Source of the DNA: Pseudobdellovibrionaceae bacterium
GTDB lineage: Bacteria; Bdellovibrionota; Bdellovibrionia; Bdellovibrionales; Bdellovibrionaceae
Assembly: GCA_013359135.1 (NCBI GenBank)
Contig: JABWCN010000007.1
Location: forward strand, 1-64,000
DNA: 64,000 nucleotides
Direction: 5' to 3'
This document shows positions 8,582 through 17,657 of this stretch, one piece after another. Position numbers and translations under genes: made by a program. The notes beneath the pieces were generated by a model that saw nothing but the letters and a program-made list of their open reading frames with translations, was not told where the DNA came from and did no database searches. Positions within the stretch are counted from its first letter, which is position 1; each line of letters opens with the position of its first letter.

Positions 8582-9451
8582 TTACTCACGGAGAGTTTGT
8601 TTTATTTCAAATGTCATGTAGACCATGGTTTGATTTAGTAATATATAGGCTATTTCTCCAAAGGTCATTGGATCTATTCTCCAGTTTTTTTACCTTTGAG
8701 CTGAGCATACATGTAATTTAGAATGCAGTTACAAGAGAAATATGGAGCAGTGTTGTGCTTAAGAACTTCAGTGGCAAACTGGTCTGCATAGTTTTTTAAA
8801 GGCGCAGTAATTGGATGTCAGCTTTGATTTCTTCTAAATAATCGCAAAAAATGAATTCCTTTTCATTGATTAAACAGGTCTTAATTTCAAATCCTGAAGA
8901 GTTAAAAGAAATTTCGTCACCGGCGCCTTGGGTAAATAAGTTTAAAATGTTAATTTAGCTGAATCTATTTTCTGGTAAACTGAAATGCATGACTAAAGCA
9001 TCTTCTTTAGTTTGCTTTCATTGAAAACTTTAGCTTTTTTTATACCAATTTCTTTTATGTTAACTTATGTAATCCAACCCAGAATTGGTCGATCGTAAAA
9101 ACCTCTCCATCCACTGCAGTTTTCAGCGTAACTTAAATGAGTCTTTGATCCGCTTGGAATAGGAATAAAACTAAAGCCATTTTCAGGGGTAGTCATTTGG
9201 GATTTGAGCCAGATTTTCTTCTGAATAAAATTTGGCTTCTACTAGACATACAAAATCTGGTAAAATAAAAACTTGAATAAAATCTTTAGAAAAAAGACTA
9301 CCATTCTCGTCCATAAAATAGGGTATTGTGCCGCCAATCCATTGGCCTTTAGGCAGTCGTACCAGTAAACTTTCGTCAGCAGCTAGTAATAAGTTTTTTT
9401 TTTAGATTCTATAAGTTTGATAGTTTCGGCTATAGTAAACAAAGTTTTCAT
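8582..9451 (-). pseudogene. Decayed gene of a conserved uncharacterised family (DUF6976-like)
   Basis: Reading the minus strand from ATG 9451 gives M-K-T-L-F-T-I-A-E-T, then a chain of segments in shifting frames that together read as one protein of about 290 codons. The recognisable blocks are L-L-L-A-A-D-E-S-L-L-V-R-L-P-K-G-Q, then W-I-G-G-T-I-P-Y-F-M-D-E-N-G, then S-K-T-H-L-S-Y-A-E-N. After these come I-N-I-L-N-L-F-T-Q-G-A-G-D-E and finally T-F-G-E-I-A-Y-I-L-L-N-Q-T. The frame changes at a ten-A run near 9400, near 9190, near 9065-9080, near 9000, near 8955 and near 8815, plus an in-frame TAG near 8675. The W-I-G-G-T-I-P-Y-F block resembles a family I remember as DUF6976; that name is from memory. 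The start is flush with the stop of the small gene upstream, so this was the second gene of an operon. Confidence 0.75.
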
Positions 9452-9727
9452 TTAAAACTCATCCTTGTTAAATAAATACTTTATATCGTCTTGAACAATG
9501 TTTTTGTTTTTCGAGAAAAAGTCATAAGCAACTTCAATGGATAATTGTATCCTTTTATCATAAATTTCATTTTCGCTATCAATATCAATGATCATCTTAA
9601 CTCGCATCATTACAAGCTTTGTCGCAAGAGCTTTAAATAAAAGTTTATCACAATTTAAAACTATTTTTTTCCATACAGGGTCTGATTTCTCAGGTATTAA
9701 TATATTTGTCATTGTTAGTGCTGCCAT
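9452..9727 (-). CDS. Hypothetical small protein (91 aa) upstream of the decayed gene
   Basis: A 91-residue reading frame of unrecognised family. It has no signal peptide, a mixed charged sequence and a C-terminus rich in Asn, Lys and Asp. Its TAA is directly followed by the ATG of the pseudogene at 9451 (TAAATG), which suggests they were co-transcribed. The upstream AGG (before TAAAG) is a weak ribosome binding site. It may be intact, or the surviving piece of a locus that is being lost. It has no obvious link to the translation genes next to it. Confidence 0.5.
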   Translation of the reverse strand: MAALTMTNILIPEKSDPVWKKIVLNCDKLLFKALATKLVMMRVKMIIDIDSENEIYDKRIQLSIEVAYDFFSKNKNIVQDDIKYLFNKDEF

Positions 9728-10092
9728 TTTTTTCTTTACCTAAGAAGTATTTTTTTATTCAAAAAATGTACTTTCTTTGCAAATAAAAAACTTAGTTTCC
9801 AGAGCTCAATAAAGCTATTTTAGCACAGATTAATTTCGTTTTTAAATCAGATTACTTTAATTTAGATTTTAAAACAAAGTTGGATGATTTCTTCAGAAAA
9901 AAGGATGTTGTGGGTCTTCCATGTGAAACTTAAGAGTTTTAAATGGATAAAGAGAATAAGTTCAGATAAACCATCAAAAAGAAACATAATAAATCCATCG
10001 CTTAAAAAGAATACTAAACCTCCAAGGGATGAATAGAAAATAATGGTACTAATCTGTTGATTTTATTTTAGTTTTTTCCGAATAATAGATAG
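9728..10092. other. Intergenic stretch before rel, no supported gene
   Basis: On the minus strand about 10030-9860 a short open stretch reads G-G-L-V-F-F-L-S-D-G-F-I-M-F before a stop. It is hydrophobic and vaguely like the end of a YhhN-type membrane protein, but there is no start and no second block. It may be another decayed remnant. The plus-strand rel promoter must lie here. No clear -35/-10 was chosen. Confidence 0.3.
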
Positions 10093-12309
10093 ATGTCAGA
10101 AGTTTTTTTAATAACAGATGAAAATCCAAAGCCTTTGGTAATTAAGACCCTAGATGATCTAAAGAATAAGATCTTACAGTATCATCCTACGGCTGATACC
10201 TCCATTATTGAAAAAGCCTATCGATTTTCTGAAAAAGCTCATGAGGGGCAGTTTCGCAGGAGTGGTGAGCCCTATATTTCACACCCTTTAAGCGTTGCAG
10301 GAATTTTAGCAGATCTTAGGCTAGATTTAGATTCGATTGTTACAGGTCTACTTCATGATACAGTTGAAGACACCAATGTGACCTTGGAAGATGTTAAAAA
10401 AGAATTTGGCGAAACTGTGGCTGTTCTAGTTGATGGGGTTACGAAAATTTCTCAGATTAAGTTTAAAAACTCTATTGAAAAACAAGGTGAGAATGTCAGG
10501 AAAATGATTATTGCCATGGGTAAAGACGTACGCGTGGTTTTAGTGAAACTAGCAGATAGACTACACAATATGAGAACCTTGAATCATATGCCCTATGAAA
10601 AACAAGCTAAAATTGCTTTAGAAACCTTAGAAATTTACACTCCTCTTGCTGGTCGAATGGGGATTAATACGGTTAAGATTGAGCTCGAAGATTTATGTTT
10701 TCGCTATTACCGTCCTGATATGTACTATGAGTTAATCCAAAGGGTGAAGAAAACGGAATCTGAAACTAATCGCTATATTGATGATGTAAAAAAACTTATC
10801 CTTAAAGCTTTAGAGAAGACGGCAGTAAAACCCCAGATTTATGGACGATCAAAACATCTTTGGTCAATTTATAAAAAAATGCAAAGTCGTAATATAGATT
10901 ATGATCAAGTGTATGACGTTTTAGCATTTAGAGTGATTGTTCAAAATATTTCCGAGTGTTACGAAGTTTTAGGCCATATCCATGCTCTGTGGAAACCAAT
11001 TCCTGGAAGGTTCAAAGATTTCATTGCTATGCCTAAAACCAACAACTATCAGTCGCTGCATACGACCGTTATAGGTCCAGGTGGAGAACGAATAGAGATT
11101 CAGATTAGAACTGAAGAAATGCACTTAATTGCAGAGCGAGGAATTGCAGCTCACTGGAAGTATAAAGAGCGAGGTAAAATCAATGATGAATCATTGAATC
11201 AATCCAATTGGATGCGGGATTTAGTAGCTTGGCATCAAACGGTTAGAAATCCAGAAGAGTTTTTAGATACAGTTAAAACAGAAATGTTTGACTCCGAAAT
11301 ATATGTTTTTACTCCTAATGGAGATGTAAAGGAGTTTCCTGAAGGTGCCACTCCTATTGATTTCGCTTATGCCGTTCATACTGATCTAGGGAACCAGTGT
11401 GTTGGGGCAAGAATTAATGGTAAAATGGTTCCTCTTAAATACAAGCTTAATAATGGTGATACGGTAGAGATTATGACCTCAAAAACACAGACGCCATCAA
11501 AAGATTGGTTGAAGTTCTGTGTGACTAGTAAGGCTCAATCGAAAATCAGAGTCTTTGTTAAAGAAGAACAAAGAAAGCGTAGTTGGTTATTAGGTAAAGA
11601 GTTAATTGAGAAAGAGTTTAGAAAATTTGGTTTTGCAGCTGTTAGGTTTTTGAAGGGTGAAGAGTTTGATAAAGTTCTTAAGGAAGGTGGTGTCCACAGT
11701 CTTGATGAACTTTACATTAAAGTGGGTTATGGAAAATTTGAACCTAAGCATTTAATCGAAAAATTAGTTCCAAAAAATGAAAGTCTTGTCGCTAAAAAAG
11801 AAGAAGCTAGTTTCATGGAGAAAATGGTTTCAGGCGCTGCAAAAAAAATGCGACGAAGTAAATCTCTTATTACTGTCGATGGGATGGATGATGTTCTGGT
11901 CCATTTTGCAAAGTGTTGCTCACCAATTCCAGGAGATCCAATTGTTGGATTTATTTCTAGAGGACGTGGGGTAAGTATTCATCAGAGTAGTTGTAAGAAG
12001 GTTTTTGAATTAGATCAGTTACGCAAAGTGGATGTGAGTTGGAATTCAAAACAAGCTGAAGCAGGACTTGAGAGAATTGTCAGATTAAAAGTGACTTGTC
12101 TAGACATACCTGGCCTTTTGAAGACAATGACAGAAGCCTTTGCTAGTCTTGGAATTAATATTCAATCAGCTAATATTAGAACCACTAAAGATAAAAAAGC
12201 CATTTGCTTGTTTGATATTAGCGTTAGAGATTCTTCGCACCTGAATCAAACTATTTTTGAGTTTCAAAAGATTAAAGGTATTCTTTCTGTAGAAAGAGTC
12301 AGTAGTTAG
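10093..12309 (+). CDS. rel: Bifunctional (p)ppGpp synthetase/hydrolase, RelA/SpoT family
   Basis: A 738-residue long RSH protein that makes and degrades the alarmone (p)ppGpp. In order it has an HD hydrolase domain (about residues 45-200) with H-E-G-Q-F-R-R-S-G-E-P-Y-I-S-H and intact H-D-T-V-E-D-T, so hydrolysis should be active. The synthetase domain (about 240-360) has Y-G-R-S-K-H-L-W-S-I-Y and N-N-Y-Q-S-L-H-T-T. A TGS domain follows (about 395-455), then a helical/zinc-finger region with A-K-C-C-S-P-I-P-G-D, and a C-terminal ACT domain. It starts at ATG 10093 with only a weak GATAG upstream. It is the only RSH in the window, and the next gene lies 51 bases downstream on the same strand. 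Confidence 0.96.
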   Translation: MSEVFLITDENPKPLVIKTLDDLKNKILQYHPTADTSIIEKAYRFSEKAHEGQFRRSGEPYISHPLSVAGILADLRLDLDSIVTGLLHDTVEDTNVTLEDVKKEFGETVAVLVDGVTKISQIKFKNSIEKQGENVRKMIIAMGKDVRVVLVKLADRLHNMRTLNHMPYEKQAKIALETLEIYTPLAGRMGINTVKIELEDLCFRYYRPDMYYELIQRVKKTESETNRYIDDVKKLILKALEKTAVKPQIYGRSKHLWSIYKKMQSRNIDYDQVYDVLAFRVIVQNISECYEVLGHIHALWKPIPGRFKDFIAMPKTNNYQSLHTTVIGPGGERIEIQIRTEEMHLIAERGIAAHWKYKERGKINDESLNQSNWMRDLVAWHQTVRNPEEFLDTVKTEMFDSEIYVFTPNGDVKEFPEGATPIDFAYAVHTDLGNQCVGARINGKMVPLKYKLNNGDTVEIMTSKTQTPSKDWLKFCVTSKAQSKIRVFVKEEQRKRSWLLGKELIEKEFRKFGFAAVRFLKGEEFDKVLKEGGVHSLDELYIKVGYGKFEPKHLIEKLVPKNESLVAKKEEASFMEKMVSGAAKKMRRSKSLITVDGMDDVLVHFAKCCSPIPGDPIVGFISRGRGVSIHQSSCKKVFELDQLRKVDVSWNSKQAEAGLERIVRLKVTCLDIPGLLKTMTEAFASLGINIQSANIRTTKDKKAICLFDISVRDSSHLNQTIFEFQKIKGILSVERVSS

Positions 12310-12360
12310 AGATTAATAGTACATTAAATTATATCTTTAAAAATTGATTGGAGCTTTGGT

Positions 12361-13413
12361 ATGAATTTTATAAAGATTTTTATTACGATGGTGACATCTG
12401 CAATGATTGTGTTGGCTAACGATGCTTCATTCATCGGTGATGGAGCGACCGTCTATACAACAAAAGAAAGTCGTGTCCGAATGGCCAAGGAAAATATTAT
12501 CATTACTTATGATGATTCTGGAAAAAATCGCTTACGCTGGAAGGCCGACTGCACATTTGAATTCGAAAATTTAAGCACAGAAAAAATCAGTTTCACTATG
12601 GGCTTTCCTAATTGGAAAGGTTTTGGTGATGGAATTGATCATGCGGACTATGTGATTAGCAACTTTACAACGCATATAAATGACAAACCTGTAACCCCTG
12701 CACTCAAAGACATCTCCAAAAAAAATCAAATAGGCCCATGGATTCCTAAAGGAAGGAAGGCAAAATCGTTAGCGACATTTGATGGTGCTTATGTGTGGCC
12801 AGTAGATATTGAGCCCAAAGGTCGGTTAGTTGTAAAAAACACATTTTCGTTTGGTGGCTTTTCATCTAATGGACCATTTGATGTTTTAGAGCATATGCCT
12901 CCTACTTATCCAAAAATTAAAAAAAAGTTTCCATTTTGGAGAGCCAGAAGTGTTGGAAAAAATGATATAGATTTTTCTGATGCACTGGTTGGTGCTGTTG
13001 CGTACATCACGACGACAGGACAAACTTGGTCGGGACCTATTGGGGAAGCCACTATTAGCTTTGATATTCCTGAAAAGCTACAGAAAACGCCGCACTTCCT
13101 GATTCCCTTACCTCAAGGGTATCATCTGCAGAAAAATAAAATTACATGGCATTTTAAAAACTATCTTCCTAAAGAAGAAATCGTTCTTTACTTCTTAAGT
13201 CACGTTGTTATTCCTGAAGATGTTCAGAAAGAACCTACACTTGGCTTTCAATACGCAGATCAGGCACAAGCATGGGTTCATTTTGCTAGTAAAAGTCGAA
13301 TTGATCCTGAAGTTATCGATCAATTAGTGACGATCACTCAAAATCCAGATGCTAAAAAAATATTGAATAAAGCTAAAGATAAATTGGCGTCGACCAAAAT
13401 TCAGACGCCTTAA
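12361..13413 (+). CDS. Exported DUF4424-like protein
   Basis: A 350-residue protein with a signal peptide (residues 1-19, ending V-L-A-N-D). The mature N-terminus N-D-A-S-F-I-G-D-G-A followed by S-R-V-R-M-A-K-E-N-I-I-I, and later F-E-F-E-N-L with M-G-F-P, resembles the DUF4424 pattern in which an N-terminal strand region is followed by a phenylalanine/proline turn. No catalytic residues are obvious. TTGGAG precedes the ATG at 10 bases. It probably sits in the periplasm. Family assignment is tentative; the export signal is clear. Confidence 0.6.
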   Translation: MNFIKIFITMVTSAMIVLANDASFIGDGATVYTTKESRVRMAKENIIITYDDSGKNRLRWKADCTFEFENLSTEKISFTMGFPNWKGFGDGIDHADYVISNFTTHINDKPVTPALKDISKKNQIGPWIPKGRKAKSLATFDGAYVWPVDIEPKGRLVVKNTFSFGGFSSNGPFDVLEHMPPTYPKIKKKFPFWRARSVGKNDIDFSDALVGAVAYITTTGQTWSGPIGEATISFDIPEKLQKTPHFLIPLPQGYHLQKNKITWHFKNYLPKEEIVLYFLSHVVIPEDVQKEPTLGFQYADQAQAWVHFASKSRIDPEVIDQLVTITQNPDAKKILNKAKDKLASTKIQTP

Positions 13414-13443
13414 ATTTAACGAATTTTATAGACTTGCACTAAA

Positions 13444-15057
13444 CTACTGAACTTCTACAGCTCCAATATCACAAAGAGCTCCAGAGCCTAGTTTATCAAT
13501 TGGACGTGAACGGCCACGCTGATCTGCTGATAAACAGGTCGCGTTATCGCCGGCATCAACTAAGGGACTTCCAACTAAAGGTGATAAAGTCGGAGTTAGA
13601 CCTCCAGAAAAACTTAAAGGGCCAAGTAGAGGATCTATTTGAGTTAAATTTCCAGAGCCTGAAATTGAACAGCTTAAATCATCAATAAGACTATTGGTAC
13701 TGACAATCGGGTGGATGACACTGGAACTAGCACAATTCGGTGCTGTGTTATGATTAGCTAATACAGAGTTAGTCAATAATAAAGGTGTCGAGGGATTAGC
13801 TAGAGTCAAATTGATATTTCCCATCGTGCCATTGTCAACCAATGTAGAATTAATGACATTGATAGAATATGTTGAATCAGGATTGGGATGGACTGTAGTT
13901 ACGAACAAGCCGCCTTTGTTTCGATAAAGCGTTGAGTTTTCTATACGACAATCTTTGCATTCGTAGAAATAAACTCCAATAGAGCCATTGTCAAAAATAG
14001 AAGTGCGGTTGATAGTTACATTATAAGTTCGGTTTTGGACAATAACTCCAAATCCTGCGTTGTTAGAAATTATTGAATCTTCAATATGCAATTTAGTTCC
14101 AAATGTTATAATAGACGCTACAGATTTGGTTTTGTTATTTGTGAATTGAGATTGACTGATATTCAGCTTTCCAGCTGATAAAAGAGCAGAAATGTCATGG
14201 CTATTGGCATTTCCATCAAAACGGCAGTTACTTATGTTGAGTTCGGCATAGAATGAGGAAGTGAGAGTGATTGCAGCTCCAAGATCTCCCTTAGAATTAC
14301 TGGCATTCTGGAAAGTGATATTAGAAATATTAGCGGTACCAGAATCTCCATCAATGATTAAGATATTGGTTAAGCCGAGTCCATCAATTAAAGTGACATT
14401 TTGGTGTTCTCCTTTGATGTTTAGCTGGTGAGGATCTTTGTACATCGGCAAATGCAGAATCAGAGGAGCAGATAATTTATAAATTCCTCCAGGAACTACG
14501 ACATCCACATCGCTGGTATTAATGTTAGCCGAAGCTTGTTCTATAGCAGCACGAAGAGAGCAAAGGCCATTTTCACCTTGGCAAACTCCATCATAAACAT
14601 TAACGTCATGAGAATTAGCATCTTCATTGGAGGTAACCAAAATTGGTTTTGGAGCTAAGTATTCTTTGTTTAAATAGGTCGCTTTTTTTAGAGAATCATC
14701 ATAGATAACACCTGTGACTTTAATTGCTGGTGCTGATTGGCATGGGACTGTATAGTTTTTAATAAAGTACCAGCCATCAGATTCTGATTTTTGGTAAAGA
14801 ATGCTCTCGGGTACCTCTTGATTTTTACACCAATATTTTTGAGTGGAGTCAAAGTGCTGTACGATTCGGATTTTGCCGTCATAGCCTTGGCCATTGCCTT
14901 CAGTAGTATCATTTTGTTGACTATTTTCGTTGGATTTTGAATTAAATCGTGTGCAGTTTTGAAAACTGATAATCAGTAATCCAATGATGGAAAATATTAA
15001 AAAATTCCTTCGAAAATGACGTGATAACCCCATGATATTATGATATTCCTTGCTCAT
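13444..15057 (-). CDS. Lipoprotein with a parallel beta-helix (POMP/choice-of-anchor type repeats)
   Basis: A 537-residue surface or periplasmic lipoprotein. A hydrophobic stretch leads to the lipobox S-F-Q-N-C, the F-Q-N-C form also found in the esterase lipoprotein near 31.3-32.7 kb. A small N-terminal domain is followed by C-S-L-R-A-A-I-E-Q-A, a motif that introduces right-handed beta-helix domains. About 280 residues of Asn/Ser/Ile-rich repeats come next (N-I-S-N-C-R-F type rungs), and the end D-Q-R-G-R-S-R-P with C-D-I-G-A-V-E closes such folds. The start could be ATG 15057, or 15033, where AAGGAA lies nine bases upstream and the product would begin M-G-L-S-R. It probably binds polysaccharide or is an adhesin; no enzyme activity can be assigned. 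Confidence 0.75.
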   Translation of the reverse strand: MSKEYHNIMGLSRHFRRNFLIFSIIGLLIISFQNCTRFNSKSNENSQQNDTTEGNGQGYDGKIRIVQHFDSTQKYWCKNQEVPESILYQKSESDGWYFIKNYTVPCQSAPAIKVTGVIYDDSLKKATYLNKEYLAPKPILVTSNEDANSHDVNVYDGVCQGENGLCSLRAAIEQASANINTSDVDVVVPGGIYKLSAPLILHLPMYKDPHQLNIKGEHQNVTLIDGLGLTNILIIDGDSGTANISNITFQNASNSKGDLGAAITLTSSFYAELNISNCRFDGNANSHDISALLSAGKLNISQSQFTNNKTKSVASIITFGTKLHIEDSIISNNAGFGVIVQNRTYNVTINRTSIFDNGSIGVYFYECKDCRIENSTLYRNKGGLFVTTVHPNPDSTYSINVINSTLVDNGTMGNINLTLANPSTPLLLTNSVLANHNTAPNCASSSVIHPIVSTNSLIDDLSCSISGSGNLTQIDPLLGPLSFSGGLTPTLSPLVGSPLVDAGDNATCLSADQRGRSRPIDKLGSGALCDIGAVEVQ

Positions 15058-15158
15058 ACTTATTCCAATGAATTTATTAAAATCGTTTTAATTCACTACA
15101 AAAAATTCCTCAACTTTTCTTGTCTCATTAAAGGACAGCTGGTTTAAAGTCCAAGATG

Positions 15159-16073
15159 TTAGAAAACTTTATGAAGTGTACTTTGATTAGAGGGTAAGCT
15201 TTCTGCACTTTTTTGCATTTTAAATTTTTTAGTACATAGCAATTTAAGTGACAAATAGTCGCACCAACTGGCTAATGTAACTTTTAAAAGTGGTAGGTTG
15301 AATATAGATTGGCGTTTAAAAAAAGGAATACGACTAGGTGTTCTGATCATAGAAACAAAATTTGTGAATTGAGTACTGACGAGTTCAATATTGTGACCTG
15401 AGTTTTGTATAATCCACTCTTGGAAGTCTTCTTCTGAAAAAGCAGCTTTTAAAGAATGAATATAGTCTTCAACTAAAATAGTTGGCGCTTGTCTTTTTTT
15501 CATATCGTCGGCTAAAAGTGATATGGTTTTATTAGATTTAACACGACTAAAATCAGTTATCATAACAGCCCCATCAGCTTTTAATAGGGAAAAAACATTA
15601 CTTTTGAATTTTAAAAAAAGTTCTTTGTTTGGTAAATGATGAACAGCCAGAGTTGACATAATCACATCGAAGGAATGAGTAGGAAGTGAGTTATTCTCTG
15701 TCATATCTCCTTGAATAAAACGAATATTTTTTATATTAAGCTTGTTAGCTCTATCTTTTGCAATTTTTAACATTTCACTAGAAAGATCAACCCCAGTGAA
15801 GAAAGATTTTGGAAAAAGAGCAGCCGCTTTTAATAAAAAGTCTGCAGGTCCACAGCCTAAATCTAAAACTTGATCTCCAGGCCGAACAAGACTTGAAAGC
15901 TGACAAAGATTGAAGATGTGGATAGAATCCATAACTCCACCCCAAGAACTTCCTTTGTGAAAGGCCTCAACTTGAGATTCTGATTCCATTATAAGATCTG
16001 GTTCAGGAAGTCTTTCGATGGGTGTATTTTCTTTTGCTTCAGCGATCAATACGGCTAATGGTAATTTAATCAT
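15159..16073 (-). CDS. Class I SAM-dependent methyltransferase
   Basis: A 304-residue soluble protein with the SAM-binding motif V-L-D-L-G-C-G-P-A-D at about residues 85-95, then G-V-D-L-S-S-E-M (motif II acidic residue) and I-Q-G-D-M (motif III), and F-D-V-I-M-S-T-L-A-V-H-H (post-motif). This places it among the Methyltransf_11/25-type enzymes. The substrate is unknown. The C-terminal 100 residues are basic and probably bind the substrate. GGAGAA lies 5 bases before the ATG. It is transcribed divergently from the TPR/winged-helix gene at 16236, which may control it. Confidence 0.85.
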   Translation of the reverse strand: MIKLPLAVLIAEAKENTPIERLPEPDLIMESESQVEAFHKGSSWGGVMDSIHIFNLCQLSSLVRPGDQVLDLGCGPADFLLKAAALFPKSFFTGVDLSSEMLKIAKDRANKLNIKNIRFIQGDMTENNSLPTHSFDVIMSTLAVHHLPNKELFLKFKSNVFSLLKADGAVMITDFSRVKSNKTISLLADDMKKRQAPTILVEDYIHSLKAAFSEEDFQEWIIQNSGHNIELVSTQFTNFVSMIRTPSRIPFFKRQSIFNLPLLKVTLASWCDYLSLKLLCTKKFKMQKSAESLPSNQSTLHKVF

Positions 16074-16235
16074 AATGTTCTCCTATACCATCTATTCTGC
16101 AAGGAACTGTCGATGGTTTGAATTTACAAAATGTGGGAATTATTTTTAAAAATGGGAGTAAAATCAAAAGCTTCAAAATAATGTCTCAGAATGAAAAATC
16201 TTAAGTGTTTATATTAAATTTCCGAAACTGAGCTT

Positions 16236-17642
16236 GTGGAACAATTTAAATCTCGTCTTGGACAAATTGATTTAGCTTTAAAGGAAGCTCGTTTTTCTCA
16301 GGCTCAAGTATTATTTTTTGAATTAGCTCGACATAAGTGTCCAAGAGAGCACTTATTAGAGCTCTGTCAGATAGCAAGGCGACTAAATCAACCGTATCAT
16401 ATTTTGCGTTGGCTTTATCCTATAGTTCGTTCAGAAACAGAGAATTCACCACCTGCAACGGATGCTGAAAAGTCTATTTTTGCGGTCGGACTGACACGGA
16501 TTGGAGCTTTTCATGAAGCGCAACAGCTCTTGCAAGAATTACCGGATCAGCAAGCTGATAAATTTTTTGCCCTAGGACTACTTTATATTTGGCAATGGAA
16601 ATATGATCAGGCCATTCGTCCTCTGAAGAAGTACTTACATTTTTTTCAAGTGGGACATTATTCGTATTTGATTGGACTTTTAAATTTGACTGCAGCCTAT
16701 GTAAACACGGATCAAAGACGTATTGGTTCTGAGTCTGCCCAGAAACTACTTTCATTTTGTGGACAAAATCAGTTTCCTCTGATTAAGGCAAATACTTTAG
16801 AAATTTTAGCTCAATCTTGTTTGCATGAAAAAAACTTTTCAAAAGCTGAATTTTATTTGAATGAGTCTGCGAGTATTTTGAAAAGTTCAGGAAGTGATTA
16901 TGAACTATTCGTCAATAAATGGAAGTTGATTCTAAAAATTCTTCAGGAATCAGTTGATTTAGAAGAGTTAACTCAACTGAAGGTCTTTGCTCAAAAAAAA
17001 CGTGTTTTCGAAGCTCTCAGAGAATTAGATTTTTATCATTCTTTGGCTACAAGGGATGAAAATGCATTTTTAAAAGTATACTCTGGAACCCGATTCACTG
17101 GATATAAAAAAAGAATTAAAAGTCTTTTTGGTTTTCAGAAATCGGTCCCACGTCATTTTCAATGTCATTTTGGAGATGGGAATTCTTCAAAAAAATTTAA
17201 TCCTGATCACTTGAATCTGACAAAAACATCAAGGCTGTTATTCAAAATTATATTATCAGATTATTATAGACCAATTCAATTAGGTGAGGTGTTTAAGGAA
17301 CTTTATCCAGAAGAACATTTTAACCCGCAAACCTCTTTGCCACGCTTGTACCAAGTTTTTAGACGTTTAAAAAAAGAGCTTAAGCAGGAGCAAGCACCGT
17401 TGAAAGTTCATTGGGACAAAAAACAAATTTCATGGATGGTATTAAGTTCTTTTGTACTAGAAGTTGAACCAGTTCAAAAAAAAGTAGAGTTGTTAAAGGT
17501 CTCAACCCACGTGTTTTCAGTGGCCCAAATTATTGATGAACTAGGAGTTTCAAAAAGTGCTGCTTATCGTTTAATTGATCAGGCACTAATATTAAAAAAA
17601 ATCCGCCGCCAGGGTGCCGGTATTTTTAAAAAAGTAGGATAA
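16236..17642 (+). CDS. TPR protein with C-terminal winged-helix DNA-binding region (putative regulator)
   Basis: A 468-residue protein beginning at GTG. Residues 1-300 are helical with TPR-like repeats (for example A-Q-V-L-F-F-E-L-A and A-L-G-L-L-Y-I-W-Q-W-K-Y-D-Q-A). Residues about 325-400 look like a winged helix (S-L-P-R-L-Y-Q-V-F-R-R-L-K-K-E-L). The last 60 residues are a second helix-turn-helix (F-S-V-A-Q-I-I-D-E-L-G-V-S-K-S-A-A-Y-R). No signal peptide or phosphoacceptor domain is seen. It could sense a ligand or partner by its TPRs and act as a transcription factor, perhaps on the divergent methyltransferase or the convergent gsp genes. The call is by fold only. Confidence 0.6.
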   Translation: MEQFKSRLGQIDLALKEARFSQAQVLFFELARHKCPREHLLELCQIARRLNQPYHILRWLYPIVRSETENSPPATDAEKSIFAVGLTRIGAFHEAQQLLQELPDQQADKFFALGLLYIWQWKYDQAIRPLKKYLHFFQVGHYSYLIGLLNLTAAYVNTDQRRIGSESAQKLLSFCGQNQFPLIKANTLEILAQSCLHEKNFSKAEFYLNESASILKSSGSDYELFVNKWKLILKILQESVDLEELTQLKVFAQKKRVFEALRELDFYHSLATRDENAFLKVYSGTRFTGYKKRIKSLFGFQKSVPRHFQCHFGDGNSSKKFNPDHLNLTKTSRLLFKIILSDYYRPIQLGEVFKELYPEEHFNPQTSLPRLYQVFRRLKKELKQEQAPLKVHWDKKQISWMVLSSFVLEVEPVQKKVELLKVSTHVFSVAQIIDELGVSKSAAYRLIDQALILKKIRRQGAGIFKKVG

Positions 17643-17657
17643 TTAAATTTCAAAAAA

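Noticed and set aside
9860-10030. YhhN-type membrane protein remnant
   Set aside because: Only one hydrophobic block, no start and no second conserved motif.
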